Positions 48,466-62,095 of a DNA stretch of 64,000 nucleotides are shown piece after piece. Position numbers and translations under genes: made by a program. This DNA is from Megalobrama amblycephala. Its lineage: Eukaryota > Chordata > Actinopteri > Cypriniformes > Xenocyprididae. Position 1 is the first letter of the stretch. Each line of letters begins with the position of its first letter. The DNA is taken from contig NC_063045.1 of assembly GCF_018812025.1 (NCBI RefSeq), positions 51,047,079 to 51,111,078 of the forward strand, given 5' to 3'. The notes below the pieces were generated by a model that saw only the letters and a list, made by a program, of their open reading frames with translations, was not told where the DNA came from and did not search any database.

Positions 48466-48831
48466 CACAAATGTGCAGTGAATTGAGAGGCCGTCTTATT
48501 CTTCTCCCCATGGAGGAGAAAGTTTGTGACTAATCTAAAATAGAGACACATCATTACACTTGAGCAAACCAAAGACGATAATCCCGCTTGTTGTTTGCAG
48601 GGCCATCTAATTAAATTGCCACGCTTTTGCCCTGTGATACAGTCTTTATGACATCCTGCTCATCAGGTAATACATGTTGAACAGCTTTAATGATATGGTG
48701 CAACAAATGTGCTTTGATTAGGATGAACATTCAAGAGCTCTGTTCCAAAACCTAGTGAGCTCCCTAACTGCCTACCTAGAGAGCATCCTAAGTCAATTCA
48801 AATCAAGTCAACTTCATTTTTATAGTGCTTT

Positions 48832-49894
48832 AGGGCCTGTTTACACCTGTTCACTTCATGCGTTTTCTCTGATCGGATAGCTATCCGATCGTGAACAAGA
48901 CGTAAATGCCCTCCGAAACGCATTCGAGGCAAATATAAATCCGATCGCTCAAACCACTTCAGGAGGTGGTCTGGGATGCGTTCCAGTCTAAACTGAATAA
49001 GTCTAAATACACCTCCCAAAAATGCTAAAAAATAAACATGTGAGAGTGTGTTATAGGCTATATGACGTTATTATAGCCAGATATGACGGAGCTACTGCAA
49101 AGCTCATCGCCACAGATGAGTAGAGTATCTCTTATGCAAGTCAACGCGCAAACTGCCACTAATGAAACTGAAAGTCGTAGACGCTTAACACACAATCATC
49201 TTAAAGCGGAATTCCGTAAGATTTGCGAAGCTCCCCCTACAGGTTCCTTCAGTGAATCACACTGTCGTAAATACTCCAAGCGCAGCTCTGGACTACAACG
49301 CTCACCAGCGCAGTAGTTTTGCAAATACAGTACAAGAAATCTCGATGGCGGTGGGTAATTTTCGAAATTGTCTTATAAAGTCATAATATATACATTGTTT
49401 TTGCATTACCGTGAAGCATTTTGTCACTCTCGCGTGAACGTGAACATGAGGCGAGATTGTGTTGGGTCGGCGCAGCTCAACTTGCAAATGCTGTTTTCTG
49501 GCATAGACGTGCCAGAGGGGGTTAGTGCACGCCTCAAACACACCACAAGTCAAATAACAATCGTAAGGACTTAGAAAACTATTTATGAAGGTAAAAAAGT
49601 TACTTAGTTCTGCTTTAATTAAAAGTAATGAGACTAAATGATCTTACCAGTGCTGTTGCCCTGCTCTCTACTATTGTGGTCTTTGATTTTAAAATTAGCT
49701 GATGATCAATAAAATGCAGCTCATACTTCTTTTGGTGAAGTGAACTCTATTAAATCTGCATATAGCGTGGGAACTGAAGATCGGATTTATGTGTTTTGCG
49801 GAGACACATTTATGTGGCCAAATGTAAATGGAATCGTTTTGATAACTATCTGATCAGTAAAAACGCATGAAGTGACCAAGTGTAAACAGGCCTT
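48832..49894. mobile_element. MITE with 'GGGCCTGTTTACAC' termini
   Basis: The left end GGGCCTGTTTACACCTGTTC plus ATGCGTTTT pairs with the right end AAAACGCATGAAGTGACC and GTGTAAACAGGCC. Internal TCCGATC words occur near the left end. Family probably hAT; the target duplication was not resolved. Confidence 0.7.
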
Positions 49895-51177
49895 TTAATC
49901 TTTTTCTTTTCACAACAGCTTCTCATTTAAAAGGAAAGTGACAGAATCAATGACGCAAACTTCATCAAATATGAGACTGATTCAAATTCTGCTGTAAAGC
50001 AGCTGTATAGCAAGACAATAGTGTCATCAGTTCAGTGTTCAATTCAGATAAAGCGAACAGTTTAAACTAATTAAATGAAATTAGTTTGTTTCACTCAAAT
50101 ACTACTGAAAGTTCATTGTGCTTAATAGAAAAAAAGTTATGTGAACTCAAAATCTGATATTAGTAAGCCGAACTTAAACTGAGTTGCAGCAGTTATAGTG
50201 ATAGGCATTACATTAGCGCATACTAACTAACACTTAACCACAAAGATTATGGGTTTGTTTATTGAACATTTCAATTAAATTGTAATTAACAAGTTCTACT
50301 AACATAATTTTTGAGTAACTTAAAAAAAATTAGTTGGTTTACTTGTGTTTTGAGGTAATTGGTGTCCACAAAAGTCAAGTATTCTGAACTTATCGGGTTT
50401 TACATTCGTTTTGAAACCAGTTCAATTCATCAATGAGCAGTTCAATTCATCAATGCCATTAACTGAAATAGAACCTCATAAGCGAAACAAATAACACTAA
50501 CTAAAACAGAAAACTAGTTTTTGGAATGCAGCTAAGGTGTTCTTTGCGAAACACCACATTTGTTTTGTTTTCTGCTCAACCTCAAATAAATGATGCTTTT
50601 AACTCCAATGCAAATTAAACTTCTGATGATCCTCTTCGCCTCCCACAAAGACCTCCAGCTAATGGAACATATGGAGTGTGATCATCACCTTTGATGCACT
50701 ACCAGAGCTGAGCAGAATTCATCCTTCCCCTTTTCCCACTTGAGTCGCACTTTCCTTCTTATCCTCACCATTTCTTCGCTTGCTAACAGTCTTGGACTCC
50801 CTGCATGGCCTACATATGTCTCTGCTTACCTGCACTGTCATTGTCTCATCCTGTACCTTTGGTTTGCACACTGAGGAAGGTGAAGGACAGTTTGAATCTT
50901 TTTGTTTTAAAATCTGCTTTGGAAATACCTATATTAAATGCAACTAATAAAATGCAACTAACCATATAATTGCCCATAATTAGAATAATAAACTGACTTA
51001 TTAACTTTTAAAAGGGCACTTTTAACTTTTATTGTTGCCGTTAAACATTGAATGTCGAATCGAACTTTAATTAATTTTTAACATATTAGAAACTAAGCAA
51101 ATTAAGAAATGCCTAACATTCTCAATAAATAAAAAAAAATAAAAAATAAAAGAAGTACATTAAATATGTTGAAGGAT

Positions 51178-51212
51178 AAAGATGGTATGTGTAGACTACA
51201 CATACCATCTTT
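51178..51212. repeat. Perfect 17-bp-arm palindrome
   Basis: AAAGATGGTATGTGTAG, one base, then its exact reverse complement. Confidence 0.92.
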
Positions 51213-52814
51213 TTAATGGGTTGTGTGACTTATTGTCTGCAGATTTACATGTAATCATTCAATTATACAAAATATTTTAAATGTGGATAAGCAAATATTA
51301 TAATTTTTATATTTAATTATATAATATTATATTTTTTATGATGAAAAAAATACCATAAATAAATTCCCATGTTTAATTTTATTCTGTATATGAAAAAATA
51401 ATTGACTAATAAAAAAAAAATCAGGCTGCCATTTGATGCCCAATCGATGCTGGAGCAAAACCAGATAAGAACTAACCAATTAATACCATGTTCTGTTTAT
51501 CAGATATCAAACTTCAAGCAGATGGAGAAACATCTTGAAAACTGAGATTGACAGGTGAAAAATATGTGCAAAAAAATGTATGATGAATCTTTGCAATAAT
51601 CTGAAAATAACAACACTTCTCTCATTAGTTTAGATGAGAATTTGATTCATAATTTCATCTGGCATCAAAGCATCACTCAAGTGTGTTTGCTCAAGTCTGT
51701 GCTTTTGTGTTTGTCTGAACAAATCCTCTGTGCAAAGACGTCTTGGGAGTCGTCTCACTGTTTCTTTGTTTTTGTCCTCACAATTGTTTTCATTGTTATT
51801 CTGGAAAAAAACCAAAGAGGTTTTGTTGGTATAACAACAAGGACAATAGTGCTCCATTTAACATCATCAACATTGCCATGACCTTGCTTGCTCTAAAACG
51901 TTTCGCTTTTAAGAATCAGGAGATGGCCTTTACGTCATATTCTGCATATAGGCCACCCACATAACACTGCTCTATAAAACACAAATGATATGCAACAATG
52001 AAATCATTTGTTTTGAGTTTCACGGTACAATTATGAATATCTGGGATCTAAAACAAAGCATATACAGGTTTTAATGATAATTAGAAGACATCGGTGAAGA
52101 AGTGATATGTTCGATGAGAACACAGGGCCAAATTGGCTGCGAGTAAGTTCATTTCAACAGCCCTATTCTCGCCAACTTCTACACACCACCTGTGTATGTC
52201 TGTCCTTTTGATGCTAGCTGAGAGAGGCAAAACAGGAATTTTGTGAACTCATCCATTACAGATCTCACTACCCTGTGACCTTGAAACAAGCTAATGTGCT
52301 GTACCTACCACAAATATGCAAATCATGGACTCATCTCATATTAGTCTGCTACCTTACCTTGCCTTAGACTTTTTATTAATTTAAAGAATACTTCAGTTGA
52401 GTGCAGGGTAGAGTTACCTGAAATAAAATTACACTGAGCTGTATTTCTCGGTTCATAAACTAAAAATGTTGTATTTATCTTTTTGAATTTTTGTGCACTG
52501 TGCTTCAGTAAACACATGCCTGAGAGACAAAAACAGACTGATTTATTATATCACAACAAAAGATGTTGAAACTGAAGCTGGATATCATATTTAGTCATAT
52601 ACGATCGCTTTACACCAAAAACAATGCTGATGGATATTTTGTCTCTGCTGAGTCGCAAATGTAGCAATAACTAAAATAGTGATTGCTTTTCATTTCAACA
52701 AACATACATGCTGTCAAAAGGATTTTTCTCTTTGGAAGTGGAACTTTAAAATAAGTCTAGTCAACATATGAACAAGTTAGGTAGTTTGCAGCCAGCTTAT
52801 CCCACTAGGCTTAA

Positions 52815-53693
52815 AGGGATAGTTCAACCAAAAATGAAAATTCTGTCATCATTTACTCACTCTCAAGTTGTTCCAAACCTGTATGAGTTTCTTTGTTCTG
52901 TTGAACACAAAAGAAGATATTTTAAACAATGTTGATAACCAGACATTTGACGGTAGCCATTGCCTCCCATTAGATTTTTTGGAATACGATGGAAGGCAAT
53001 GGCTACCGTTAACTGTGGGAGCTTGTTTCCGCCACTGAATAAACGATAAAAAGGTAATTGTGACTTTTGATCTCTGAATTCTACATTTTTTTCTCACAAC
53101 TGCGAGTTTGCATCTAGCAGTTCTGACTTCTTTTCTCAGAATTGCGAGACATAAACTCTTAATTGTGAGTTATAATGTCAGAATTGCATAATATAAACTC
53201 ACAATTGTGAGAAATAAAGTCATAATTGCAAGTTATAAACTCACAATTGTGGGATATAAACTTGCAATTCAGATTTTTTTCTCGCAATTCTGACTTTTTT
53301 TTCTTGCAAATTGCGAGTTATAAAGTCCAAATCTTGAAAAAAAAAGACAGATTTTTTTCTCAGAATTGCAAGTTTATATATCACAATTCTTCCTTTATAA
53401 CACACAATTCTGACTTTATAACTGGCAATTGCAAGTTTATGACACAATTCTGACTTTATAACTTACAATTGTGGGTTTATATCATGCAATTGCAAGAAAA
53501 AAAGTCGTAGTGAGATTAAAGTCGCAATTAGCTTTTTTTTTTTTTTTTATTCAGTGGCGGAAACAAGCTTCCATAGTTAACTCTTTGATTACCAACATTC
53601 TTCAAAATATCTTCTTTTGTGTTCAACAGGTTTTGAACAACATGAGGGTGAGCAAATGATGACAAAATTTTCATTTTTGGGTGAACTGTCCCT
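52815..53693. mobile_element. Family Y2 TTAA MITE containing a minisatellite
   Basis: TTAA (52811-52814) precedes AGGGATAGTTCAACCAAAAA and TTAA (53694-53697) follows TTTTTGGGTGAACTGTCCCT. The outer arms match the compact 285-bp element at 30982-31266, but the loop is expanded by about 500 bp of minisatellite. Confidence 0.85.
53041..53540. repeat. 'AATTGTGAGATATAAACT' minisatellite inside a MITE
   Basis: Some twenty imperfect units built from GAGTTATAAA, CTCACAATTGTG, AATTCTGACTTTAT and CAATTGCAAG in both orientations. Confidence 0.8.
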
Positions 53694-55444
53694 TTAACTA
53701 GCATAACCAGCAAGATTTGCATGTTTTTGCACCAGCACTAACAACAATAAACCAGTAGTCTAAGCAGTTTTTTTCCCAGCAGCAATGTTCCTCTAAATGG
53801 AAGTACATAAAATAAAAACATTTTTTCCTCCCTAGACTATAATGACCTTCATTTGTCTTCTGCATGTAGTGGTTTTATAAGAATTATGCTTTGTGTACCT
53901 CAGAGAAGGAGCTCAGAGGAAAACCTCAGGTCTCGAATTGCGCTGGACACTAACGCGTTGCATGTCTCCTCTCACGTTGCATCTGATCGATGCATCCGAT
54001 CGATACCGCGGAAGACGATGAGGCCATTTACAGAGACACATACCTCCAGCTGCAGTCATCAACCACATAAATAGATGTAGCGCGGATACACTACAGGACG
54101 GCAAATGCAAAATCGAATGGAATGCTGTCCCATTCGTGAAATGCTAATGAGTGACCTAAAACCGGAACGAGAGCAAGCGTGAAATATGTTAGGACACTTA
54201 AAAACAAGCACGCAGATGTCAAGCGAGATATGGGAGAGCGCTACCATAGGCGCTTTTTGAATTTTTAGCAGAGACGAGGCAATAACAAGCTTTTGAAGCT
54301 CAGGGTTTAAGAGAAATAGAGCCACACTTGATGACAGAAATAGACAGGGCGCTACAGTTTGTGTAGGCAGACTTTAGCTGAGCACGGCAAGATTTAACAA
54401 AGCTGAGACAAAGCATTACAGTAAAGGCACACCGAGGCCCCATCTGTTCAGAAAGCTCTCAGATCCATTCTCAAGAACACTAGGCTGAAATTGTAGACCA
54501 CTCAGCATGCAACTATAGGGTGTAAGGCAAAAAGGAGTGCTACAAACAATTTAATATCTTAAGTGCACTTTTCAGTGCCACAATAGCGACTCCAGCATGT
54601 TTATGTTGCGCCATGTAGATGCAGAGTGTTGAACTGCACAATAAAACAAGGAAGGCGAATGATTGATTCATTAAAACTGGGCTGAAGACTTTATAATTAA
54701 TTGAATTGCAGGTTAAGCGGGAGCTGAAAAGACGAGTCAAACTTTAATTTACGCTTTGTGTTTCTAATCAGAAAAAAAATAAGCACCTTACCTTGGTCTA
54801 TTTGTTCAGTTATTTAAGCCTGTAGTAATTAGTGTCAGAGCAAAGTGCTAAAGGTTAATGAGCATTTGATAAGGCACCATTTTATTAACCAAAACACTTT
54901 TTTTTCACTGAAACGTGGAGAATCTGACGCTTTTTCTGACTCCGCAGATGGTCTGGGAAACGTGATAAAAATGCCGTAACTGTTTTTCGCCACATTTCTG
55001 AATTGTGTACCCCAACCTGAGATAGATTTGGCCACGTGCTACGTTAATCATCTTTGGCCCACGAATATGAAGGCGATCGACTGCACTGTAAATTACGACA
55101 AAGGTCTGAGTATCGACACTTGATTTAGTGAGGAGAAAACAAAGCCTCTGCTCTATTTGTCCATTGCTCTCTGGGCTGCATGTCTTCAATCAATATCCAT
55201 CAACGATTTTGAAATTACACCCAGATTAAATCCCAATTTCATCAACGGGAGTCACATCTGCTGAGTTTCATTTAATTACATCAGCCTAGAAAGGGAGAAT
55301 CAGAGTTGTTTGTCAAACGATATTTACCCAACTGAAATGTCAACAAAATCCCAAACCAATGCAAAGCTAGTTTCTGACAAGGTTTCCTCATCCACACATT
55401 ACATGATGTAAAGATTTCACATGAAAAATCCTCTTAAGATTTAC

Positions 55445-55677
55445 CTTGTACAATGAGGTGCACTTTTGTCGATTCTGGTTTCTTGTTTGTGAGGATAGAA
55501 CATACGTACGGCCCCTCATCGTATAAGTTCACGTTTAGGATCTTTATACTGTATTCAGTGACTGCTGTGTTTAGTAGGACCACCCGGGGGTCCAATGACC
55601 ATTTTTCATTCCCTGTGAAGAGGATAGTGGTTCGGTTGAGCCATGCCACCCGTGATACTTTGTTGTCCACATTGCAC
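55445..55677 (-). CDS. opcml: opcml exon 2: Ig1 core
   Basis: This 233-bp exon runs from an AG acceptor (plus-strand ctg at 55678-55680) to a GTAAAT donor. Its first base completes an Arg codon begun in the missing exon 1, then come 77 codons and one spare base. It encodes most of Ig domain 1, starting at the first disulfide cysteine (CNVDN) and ending HLIVQ. The two Ig1 cysteines are 58 positions apart, as in mammalian OPCML. IgLON hallmarks are [11 protein letters not shown] with an N-glycosylation sequon (NRT), the KWSLDPRV strand and YDEGPYVC. Starting at the Arg-Cys junction is normal for the family, so this is not the first coding exon. The ATG visible just upstream in the same frame (55691) lies before the splice acceptor and is not the start. 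Ig1 carries the family's dimer interface (family knowledge). Confidence 0.93.
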
Positions 55678-55769
55678 CTGTTGAACGACACACAAACAGA
55701 AGAAAAAACATGATTATTTGCAATATGTTACATTAAGAAAATAACATCCTCAATGGTGCCTCAGGGCCT

Positions 55770-55901
55770 CACTGAGCCATCGGATTTCATCAAAAATTTC
55801 TTAATTTGTGTTCTGAAGATGAACAAAGGTCTTAAGGGTGTGGAACGACATGAGGATGAGTAATAAATGACATCATTTTCATTTTTGGGTGAACTAACCC
55901 T
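55770..55901. mobile_element. Family Y MITE, 3' fragment
   Basis: Ends CATTTTTGGGTGAACTAACCCT before TTAA (55902-55905), preceded by TGTTCTGAAGATGAACAAAG as in the 32796-33604 copy. Confidence 0.7.
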
Positions 55902-57607
55902 TTAACAACTCAGTTTGAAATGATTCGGATACATTCTGAGAAACTATAATGAAAGGCAAAGTGTTAGAGTTTGAATGAAGAAGTCATATTGGGACAGCAT
56001 GTCCAATTATCACCTAGTACACTTTCTTTAACATCTTTTTTAACAGTAGGAGAAGGTCAAGCAAACTGCTACTTGAAGAAAAAGCCAAGAAAACAATAAT
56101 TTATATTTAGACACAATACTGGAGTTCTAACCCTGAGCCCAACCTTCAATTCAACAGACTTTACCAGAGAAATATCATAATGCCCCTAATATCACTTCCA
56201 CTTCCTTCCGTGGAATGCAAAAAAAAAAAAAAAAAAAAAACATGTGACAAGGCAACAGGGCAACAGGTAATATAAACAGATATCTGTCCTTTTTCCTCTC
56301 ATTTTCTATTACAGATCTTGACAACCAGTTGGAAAATGACAATAGCTTTTCATCTTATCCATTTCAAATAGCCGTGATGAAAAATTAGTGCAATTCTGGG
56401 CAATAGCCACCTTTCAATTCAGAAGAATCTGGATATTACATTTGTCTCCTTCACAGGAAAGGACATTTCTTAAAACTGCAGAAAAAGACCTAGAGGCGTT
56501 CGCTATACTTATCTTTCTTACCCTTTTCTAAACTTTTGAGTGACAGCTCTAAAGGTTAGGACTAATTGAAAGTCAGAGCTACATATTAAAAACTGAGGCC
56601 ATAATCGCATGCACAGAAGAGTACTTTCTCAAAAGAAACATACTGTTTCACGGTTTTATTTGTAATTTGCTATCTGGCATTTGGTTTATTTGTCAATAGT
56701 TTTTTGATATAACAATGGCACAGGATGTGCTGTGTTGACATGGTTTTCATCAATGACACTCAACAGGGTGCATTGAGAATTTACAAAATGGCATTGCCAA
56801 ACCATTCACGTCAGCATGCCAAAACACTGCAGTAATTCATATTAGTCTTTAAGAGGGCTTCACGCTCAAGGTCAAAATCAGTAAATGGATTATCAGACCC
56901 TTTACTGGTGAATTTCCCGGCTCTGAAAATTAGTCAACAAGAGAGCGCTCTTTTGGCAAATCTGGAGGGCAACAATTGCAAGTGTGAAGTGAATGCTTTC
57001 TCAGGATATTCTTCAAAGGGAAAAGCTCATTCAGACTCTGTTAATCTATGCAGAGTGCTGGAGCGCAAGAGAGCTTGCAGAGGATTTGAACCATAGAAAA
57101 CCACAAGATTAAGCTCCGGTCTATAATCATGCATGCTCTGCAGTTTTTGCTTGGGAATCACTGTGCACATTCGAACAATAGAATGGATTTTTTTTAAAGT
57201 TTCGGTCTATAAATAACCCCATAGTCACTCTATGCTTGGCCTTAACACCTTAAAAGTGTTGCAAAACCTGCTGTTCATATTTTAACGCCTTGGTGCTGTG
57301 TGCCTAATTTCCCTTAACTTAATGCTTGCTGTTCTCTCCATACCACAAAATGCTTATAACTACCGGAAAAACGTCCCGCAAATGTTATTATGCACATTAA
57401 TTCTGTATGCAGCTCCCTCCATCTTCCAAGCCGCACTGTTCATCATGTCCCAATACATGTCTAGTTGATAAGTGTATGGATTTATACCCTTATTCTGGCT
57501 GAAAGTGACAAACTGAGCCTGAAACACCAATATAATGACATTAGCATGATGGGGAAAACATCGAGGCTGTGCCAAAAGTTAATTTTCTGTTCAAAAGTTA
57601 CATTTTA

Positions 57608-57745
57608 AGTGGCCTATTGGTGAAAGCCTTGCACTGTGAATAGGAAGGTCATGGTTCCAATCCCACCGTGAGCACCTTCTCTGGCCGTTCTGAGCAGGAC
57701 GCTTAACACCTCATCTGCTCCAGGGGTGCTGTGGGACAGATGATT
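57608..57745 (+). repeat. tRNA-derived SINE fragment
   Basis: A-box-like GGCCTATTGGTGAAAGCC (57611-57628) and B-box-like GGTTCCAATCC (57653-57663), followed by CTTAACACCTCATCTGCTCC and AGGGGTGCTGT. That downstream sequence is shared with common fish V-SINE-type bodies. Confidence 0.6.
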
Positions 57746-58928
57746 GCGTGCTCTGAATTTCTGCGTCTGCCTGTGACAGATTAGATTAGCAATATGCAAG
57801 ATAATGAGTCTGAGTGGCTGGTTGAATGGGTGCAAAGACCTACAAAATAAGGTAAAAAAAAAAACAAGTCACAGTGAATTTAATACAAACTTAACTTGAG
57901 TTTCGGAGGTGATTATACATTTCTAAAACAATTAAAAATAGATCCAGGACTTAATTAGAATCTTCAAATATACAAATATTTATGTTTATGCGATAACAGG
58001 TCAAACAGAACACTGCAATGTCATCACACAGTATATGCTTCACATCAAACAGCATGCATACATTTATAATGATCCATTTCAAACAGCCACCGCACACATT
58101 TACATATGCATATCAACCAATGGATCCATTATAAATGCAATATGCTAAAAAGACCGCCCTCACTGTGCTTGCATTGACTGGCACTTAAAGTTAAGACTGA
58201 GGGAAAAGCATATAGATTTTCCCACTCTGTGCTAAAAAGTAAGAGGTGTTTCTTAGAAGGCAGAGCCTCCATTATCCAGCATTGACAGGGTGAGATCAGG
58301 CCTCATTCAGTGAACTAATGACTCTGTCACACCAGTCCCTTGCACTTCAGCCTAATGGACTGTCAGCCACATTGGTGCAAGATCGTTTATATGAAGAAAT
58401 ATCTTCTCAACTCAAGCATGTTCTAAAACACATAGATTGATTACTGATATTTTCCACAACAATCTTATTCAGAGAGGCAAAAGCTATTTTGTCTGAATAA
58501 AGCCTATTTTTATTTTATGTATTGGAGGAATGTATTCTTTGAATATAAAAAAAAATATACTGGCATACTTATGATGTGTCACATGGATATGATGTAATAA
58601 AAAAATAGAATCTGACTGGTCTAGCTGATTAGTCCAAAGTTTCTTGACTATACAAAAAAAACAGGAACATATTATATAAGTATATAAATTCTACAAATAA
58701 ATAATTGTATATGATCCACTACATGTAACATTAAACAACTATTCCATGTGAGTGTACATGATACACATATTTTCTGTGTATAATTTTAATGTATAATGTA
58801 CCTTTAAGGTTTTCTGAACACTCTCTGTTTAAAATCATCTAACAGACACTTAATTATCAGATTTACATACATTCTAAATCTTAAACATTGTAAAAACATC
58901 TGTTAAATGTCATTTTGACATCCATTAA

Positions 58929-59603
58929 AGGTCCCGTTTTTCGTGGTTTTTTGAAGCTTTGATTGTGTTTATAGTGTGCAATATAACATGTGTTCATGTT
59001 TCGCGTGTAAAAAAACACAGTATTTTTCACATAATTTACTTATCTGTATACCGCTGTTTCCACTGTCATAAAAACGGGCTGATGACTTCCTTGTTCTATG
59101 AAGTCCCTCCTTCAGAAATACGTAACGAGTTCTGATTGTGCCAGCGGTTCCTGTGTTGTGATTCGACAGCTCTGAGCGCACCGTGCCCGGAAAAGTTACG
59201 CCTCTTACCATAACGTGGAGATGCACGCGCTCAGTGTTATTGTAAACATGTCTTTAATTTTACCCTATCAATTTGAGCCGGAATCAGACCCGGTGATTGG
59301 ACTGCGGGATGAAAATAACAGCGTTTCGACGACATGGCGACAAACACACTCTACAAACGCAACTCTTGTGTATTCCTGTGGGCGGAGGTTAGTCAAAAAA
59401 CTGTTTTAGTGACGTCATTAAAGAAGGAAGTAGAGGGATGTAGTCCAAACTGGCCGTTCGATGTAGGCGACTTCTGTTAAATAAAATATCTCGCTTGGCA
59501 TTGAACTTTGAGCTTTAAAATTTTACAGATTTTATTTATACTCTAACAACAACATTACACACTAACTAAAGTTTGAAACATGGGATCACGAAGAATGGGA
59601 CCT
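58929..59603. mobile_element. TTAA MITE 'AGGTCCC', 675 bp
   Basis: TTAA (58925-58928) then AGGTCCCGTTTTTCGTG; the right end CACGAAGAATGGGACCT then TTAA (59604-59607). The terminus resembles the AGGTGCCC family found elsewhere in the window. Confidence 0.85.
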
Positions 59604-61009
59604 TTAATATTGCAGATGAACACTCTAAACACAAAGCTACATATTGCAGTTGAATATTCACAGCACAGCACCTTGCTTAAATAAAAAAAGGACGAAAATA
59701 AGTCTAATCTAGTATGCTGGATTTAGTTTGAATTTCCAGCCTGGTCAGACTGGTATGTTTTGCTGGTTTTAGAGAGGAAAACCAGTTAAATGACTAGCTA
59801 AACCCGATGAGCACCAACTTGGGTAGACTGGGAAATCATCTAGGCCAACTTACAACTAAAACCAGTTGTTGTTTTTTAAGGATGAAGTCTATTCTAATAC
59901 ATTCTAGATCTAGTATTGACGATTTAACACTCCTAACTCTCTTACTAAATCAATAAAAATTGATGGCCAAAATATGGGTTAAACCTGTGACAAAATAGGG
60001 CAGAGCAATTTTTATTGTTTTGGCGATGAGAACAAGAGGCCATTTCATAAAATGACACCTGCCATATTTTTCATATCGCTGTTGTGCCTTTTTAAGATAT
60101 GAGTAGGTCAGTGAGAGTCTGTACCGTGGGGATTCGGTGCTTGCAGATCATTGTCGGCAGACAGCCATGTGGTCTCAGGGTGAGATTAATGACAGGCAGG
60201 CTTTATGTGATGGGAGACTGATGAAGGCCATTACACCAGGGGCAATGAATGGTGGCCACTCTGTTTGGGCTTTTAGATAGAGGGGAAACAGGAATGATTT
60301 CCCCAACCAGACGCAGACAGCAGTGTCGAGAGTTACATATTGGGATTAGAAGAATGTGGGATATATAAAAAGTCATAAATATTGTCACACAGAAAACCCT
60401 GACTTCTTAATTAGGCATTTAGAAAAAAAAGAAAAAAAAAAAAAAAACAGGGAAAAACACTGTTTTTTGATGCATGTGTCAATTTTGAGATTTTGGCCTT
60501 TTCATAAAGAGTTTTTTTTTTTTTACAGAATAGTGGAAAGGATATATCCTAAATACACTTTTAAGTGTACTTTTATAGCACTGTATGTATTTGTGTCTTA
60601 GATTTCAATTACAAACTATATATAGTTTTTTCTCCCACACTGAGCCAGAAATCTCCACTTCAGTAGCACTTACACCAAACTTTTTTTTTTTACACCAAAC
60701 TTTTACCAAACTTATATATAATATGTCAGAAAAAAAAAATCATCTTAATTATGTCAGATAACACTTAAGCAAGACATGGTCAGTTCAAAGTGTCTGAATA
60801 ATTTTTGGTTCCAAATTTTTATCAATTTTACTGCTAGTCCACTGTATGAAGAATTTTTGGGTATAATATGTCACAGTGTACTTTATTTTGCTATCCTCAC
60901 TTACATAAATGAACTATAGTGTCCTGCACCCACTAGTAAAAATATATCAAAAATATCAAAAATGTCTGAATAATTTTTGGGTTTACTGTATAATACCTTT
61001 TTTTTTTTT

Positions 61010-61330
61010 TTTACGTTGTTATATAAACTTTATATTTCAACAAAATGCTGTTCTTTCACAGTTTCCACAAAAATATTAAGCAGCAAAATCATTTTCAATA
61101 TTCATAATTATAAAAAATGTTTCTTGAGCACCAAATCAGCATATTAGAATGATTTCTGAAGGATCATGTGACACTAAAAACTGTAGTAATGATGCTGAAA
61201 ATCACAGAAATGTTTTTTAACTTTAATATATTTTAAAATAGAAAACATTCTAATAATATTTCAAATATTACTGTTAAATAAAGATAAATAAAAATAAATG
61301 CAAGCAAATCATAAGTTAATTCCAAGCAAA
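61010..61330. repeat. Dispersed teleost repeat, reverse partial copy
   Basis: Contains AAAATGCTGTTCTTTCACAG, TCAGCATATTAGAATGATTT, AAGGATCATGTGACACT and GTAATGATGCTGAAAAT, the reverse of the repeat at 17265-17612 and including its middle part. Confidence 0.65.
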
Positions 61331-62027
61331 CCATAAATAAATATATTTAAAATGTATTATTTAAAATTATTTTATGACTTGGAGTAGAGCTAGAACTGAC
61401 TTACGTTAGGGAAGGCCATAATAGTATTCTTTCTAACCAAGATGTCATACTTTTTACTAAGAATGATTCTTATCATGGATTCTAACCAGAATGTTCTGTA
61501 TTTCCTGCAGATGCTTCAAAAATTTTTCTATTGCAAAAGCATTTGCTTTTCTGTACCTCATTCAAGTCTCCTGAGTGAGCCGTGGCTCTCGTTTGAATTG
61601 AAATAACAGTACAATAGTACGGGGCGCCACTTGTGATTGCCACTTTTGTCACTGCTTTCAAGGTGGATGCACTAACATTCTATTTGTGTCAGTCCTCAGA
61701 GGAGCCGTCTGAAGGCCTCAGCCCACCTCTATAGCTAACTAGTCATGTGGATGAATGGCCTGCAGAAGTATGAAGAGAAACTGCCATTTTTGGCCCATCA
61801 CTCAAGAACACGAGAGACAGACAAGCCCGATAAACGCAGCCGTTTGCTTTGTCCCACACAGCAGTATCTCCACATCAAAGACCAGAAGCTTCACCAGACA
61901 CAGTACTGGGAAATGTGGCATTGGGACTGGAAATAATATAGAATTAAAAACACATTGACATAATTTATCTACATATTTACAATTTGTTAAATTGAACAAA
62001 TTTACCTTTTATCACTTCATTCATTTC

Positions 62028-62095
62028 TTGGGAATCAAACCCATGACATTGATATTGCTAGCGCCATTCTCTACTGTTTGAGCTACAGAAATGCA
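62028..62095 (-). repeat. tRNA-derived SINE head
   Basis: On the minus strand: TAGCTCAAACAGTAGAG (A-box region) and GGGTTTGATTCCC (B-box region), the head of a common cyprinid tRNA-derived SINE. The body is missing. Confidence 0.6.
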
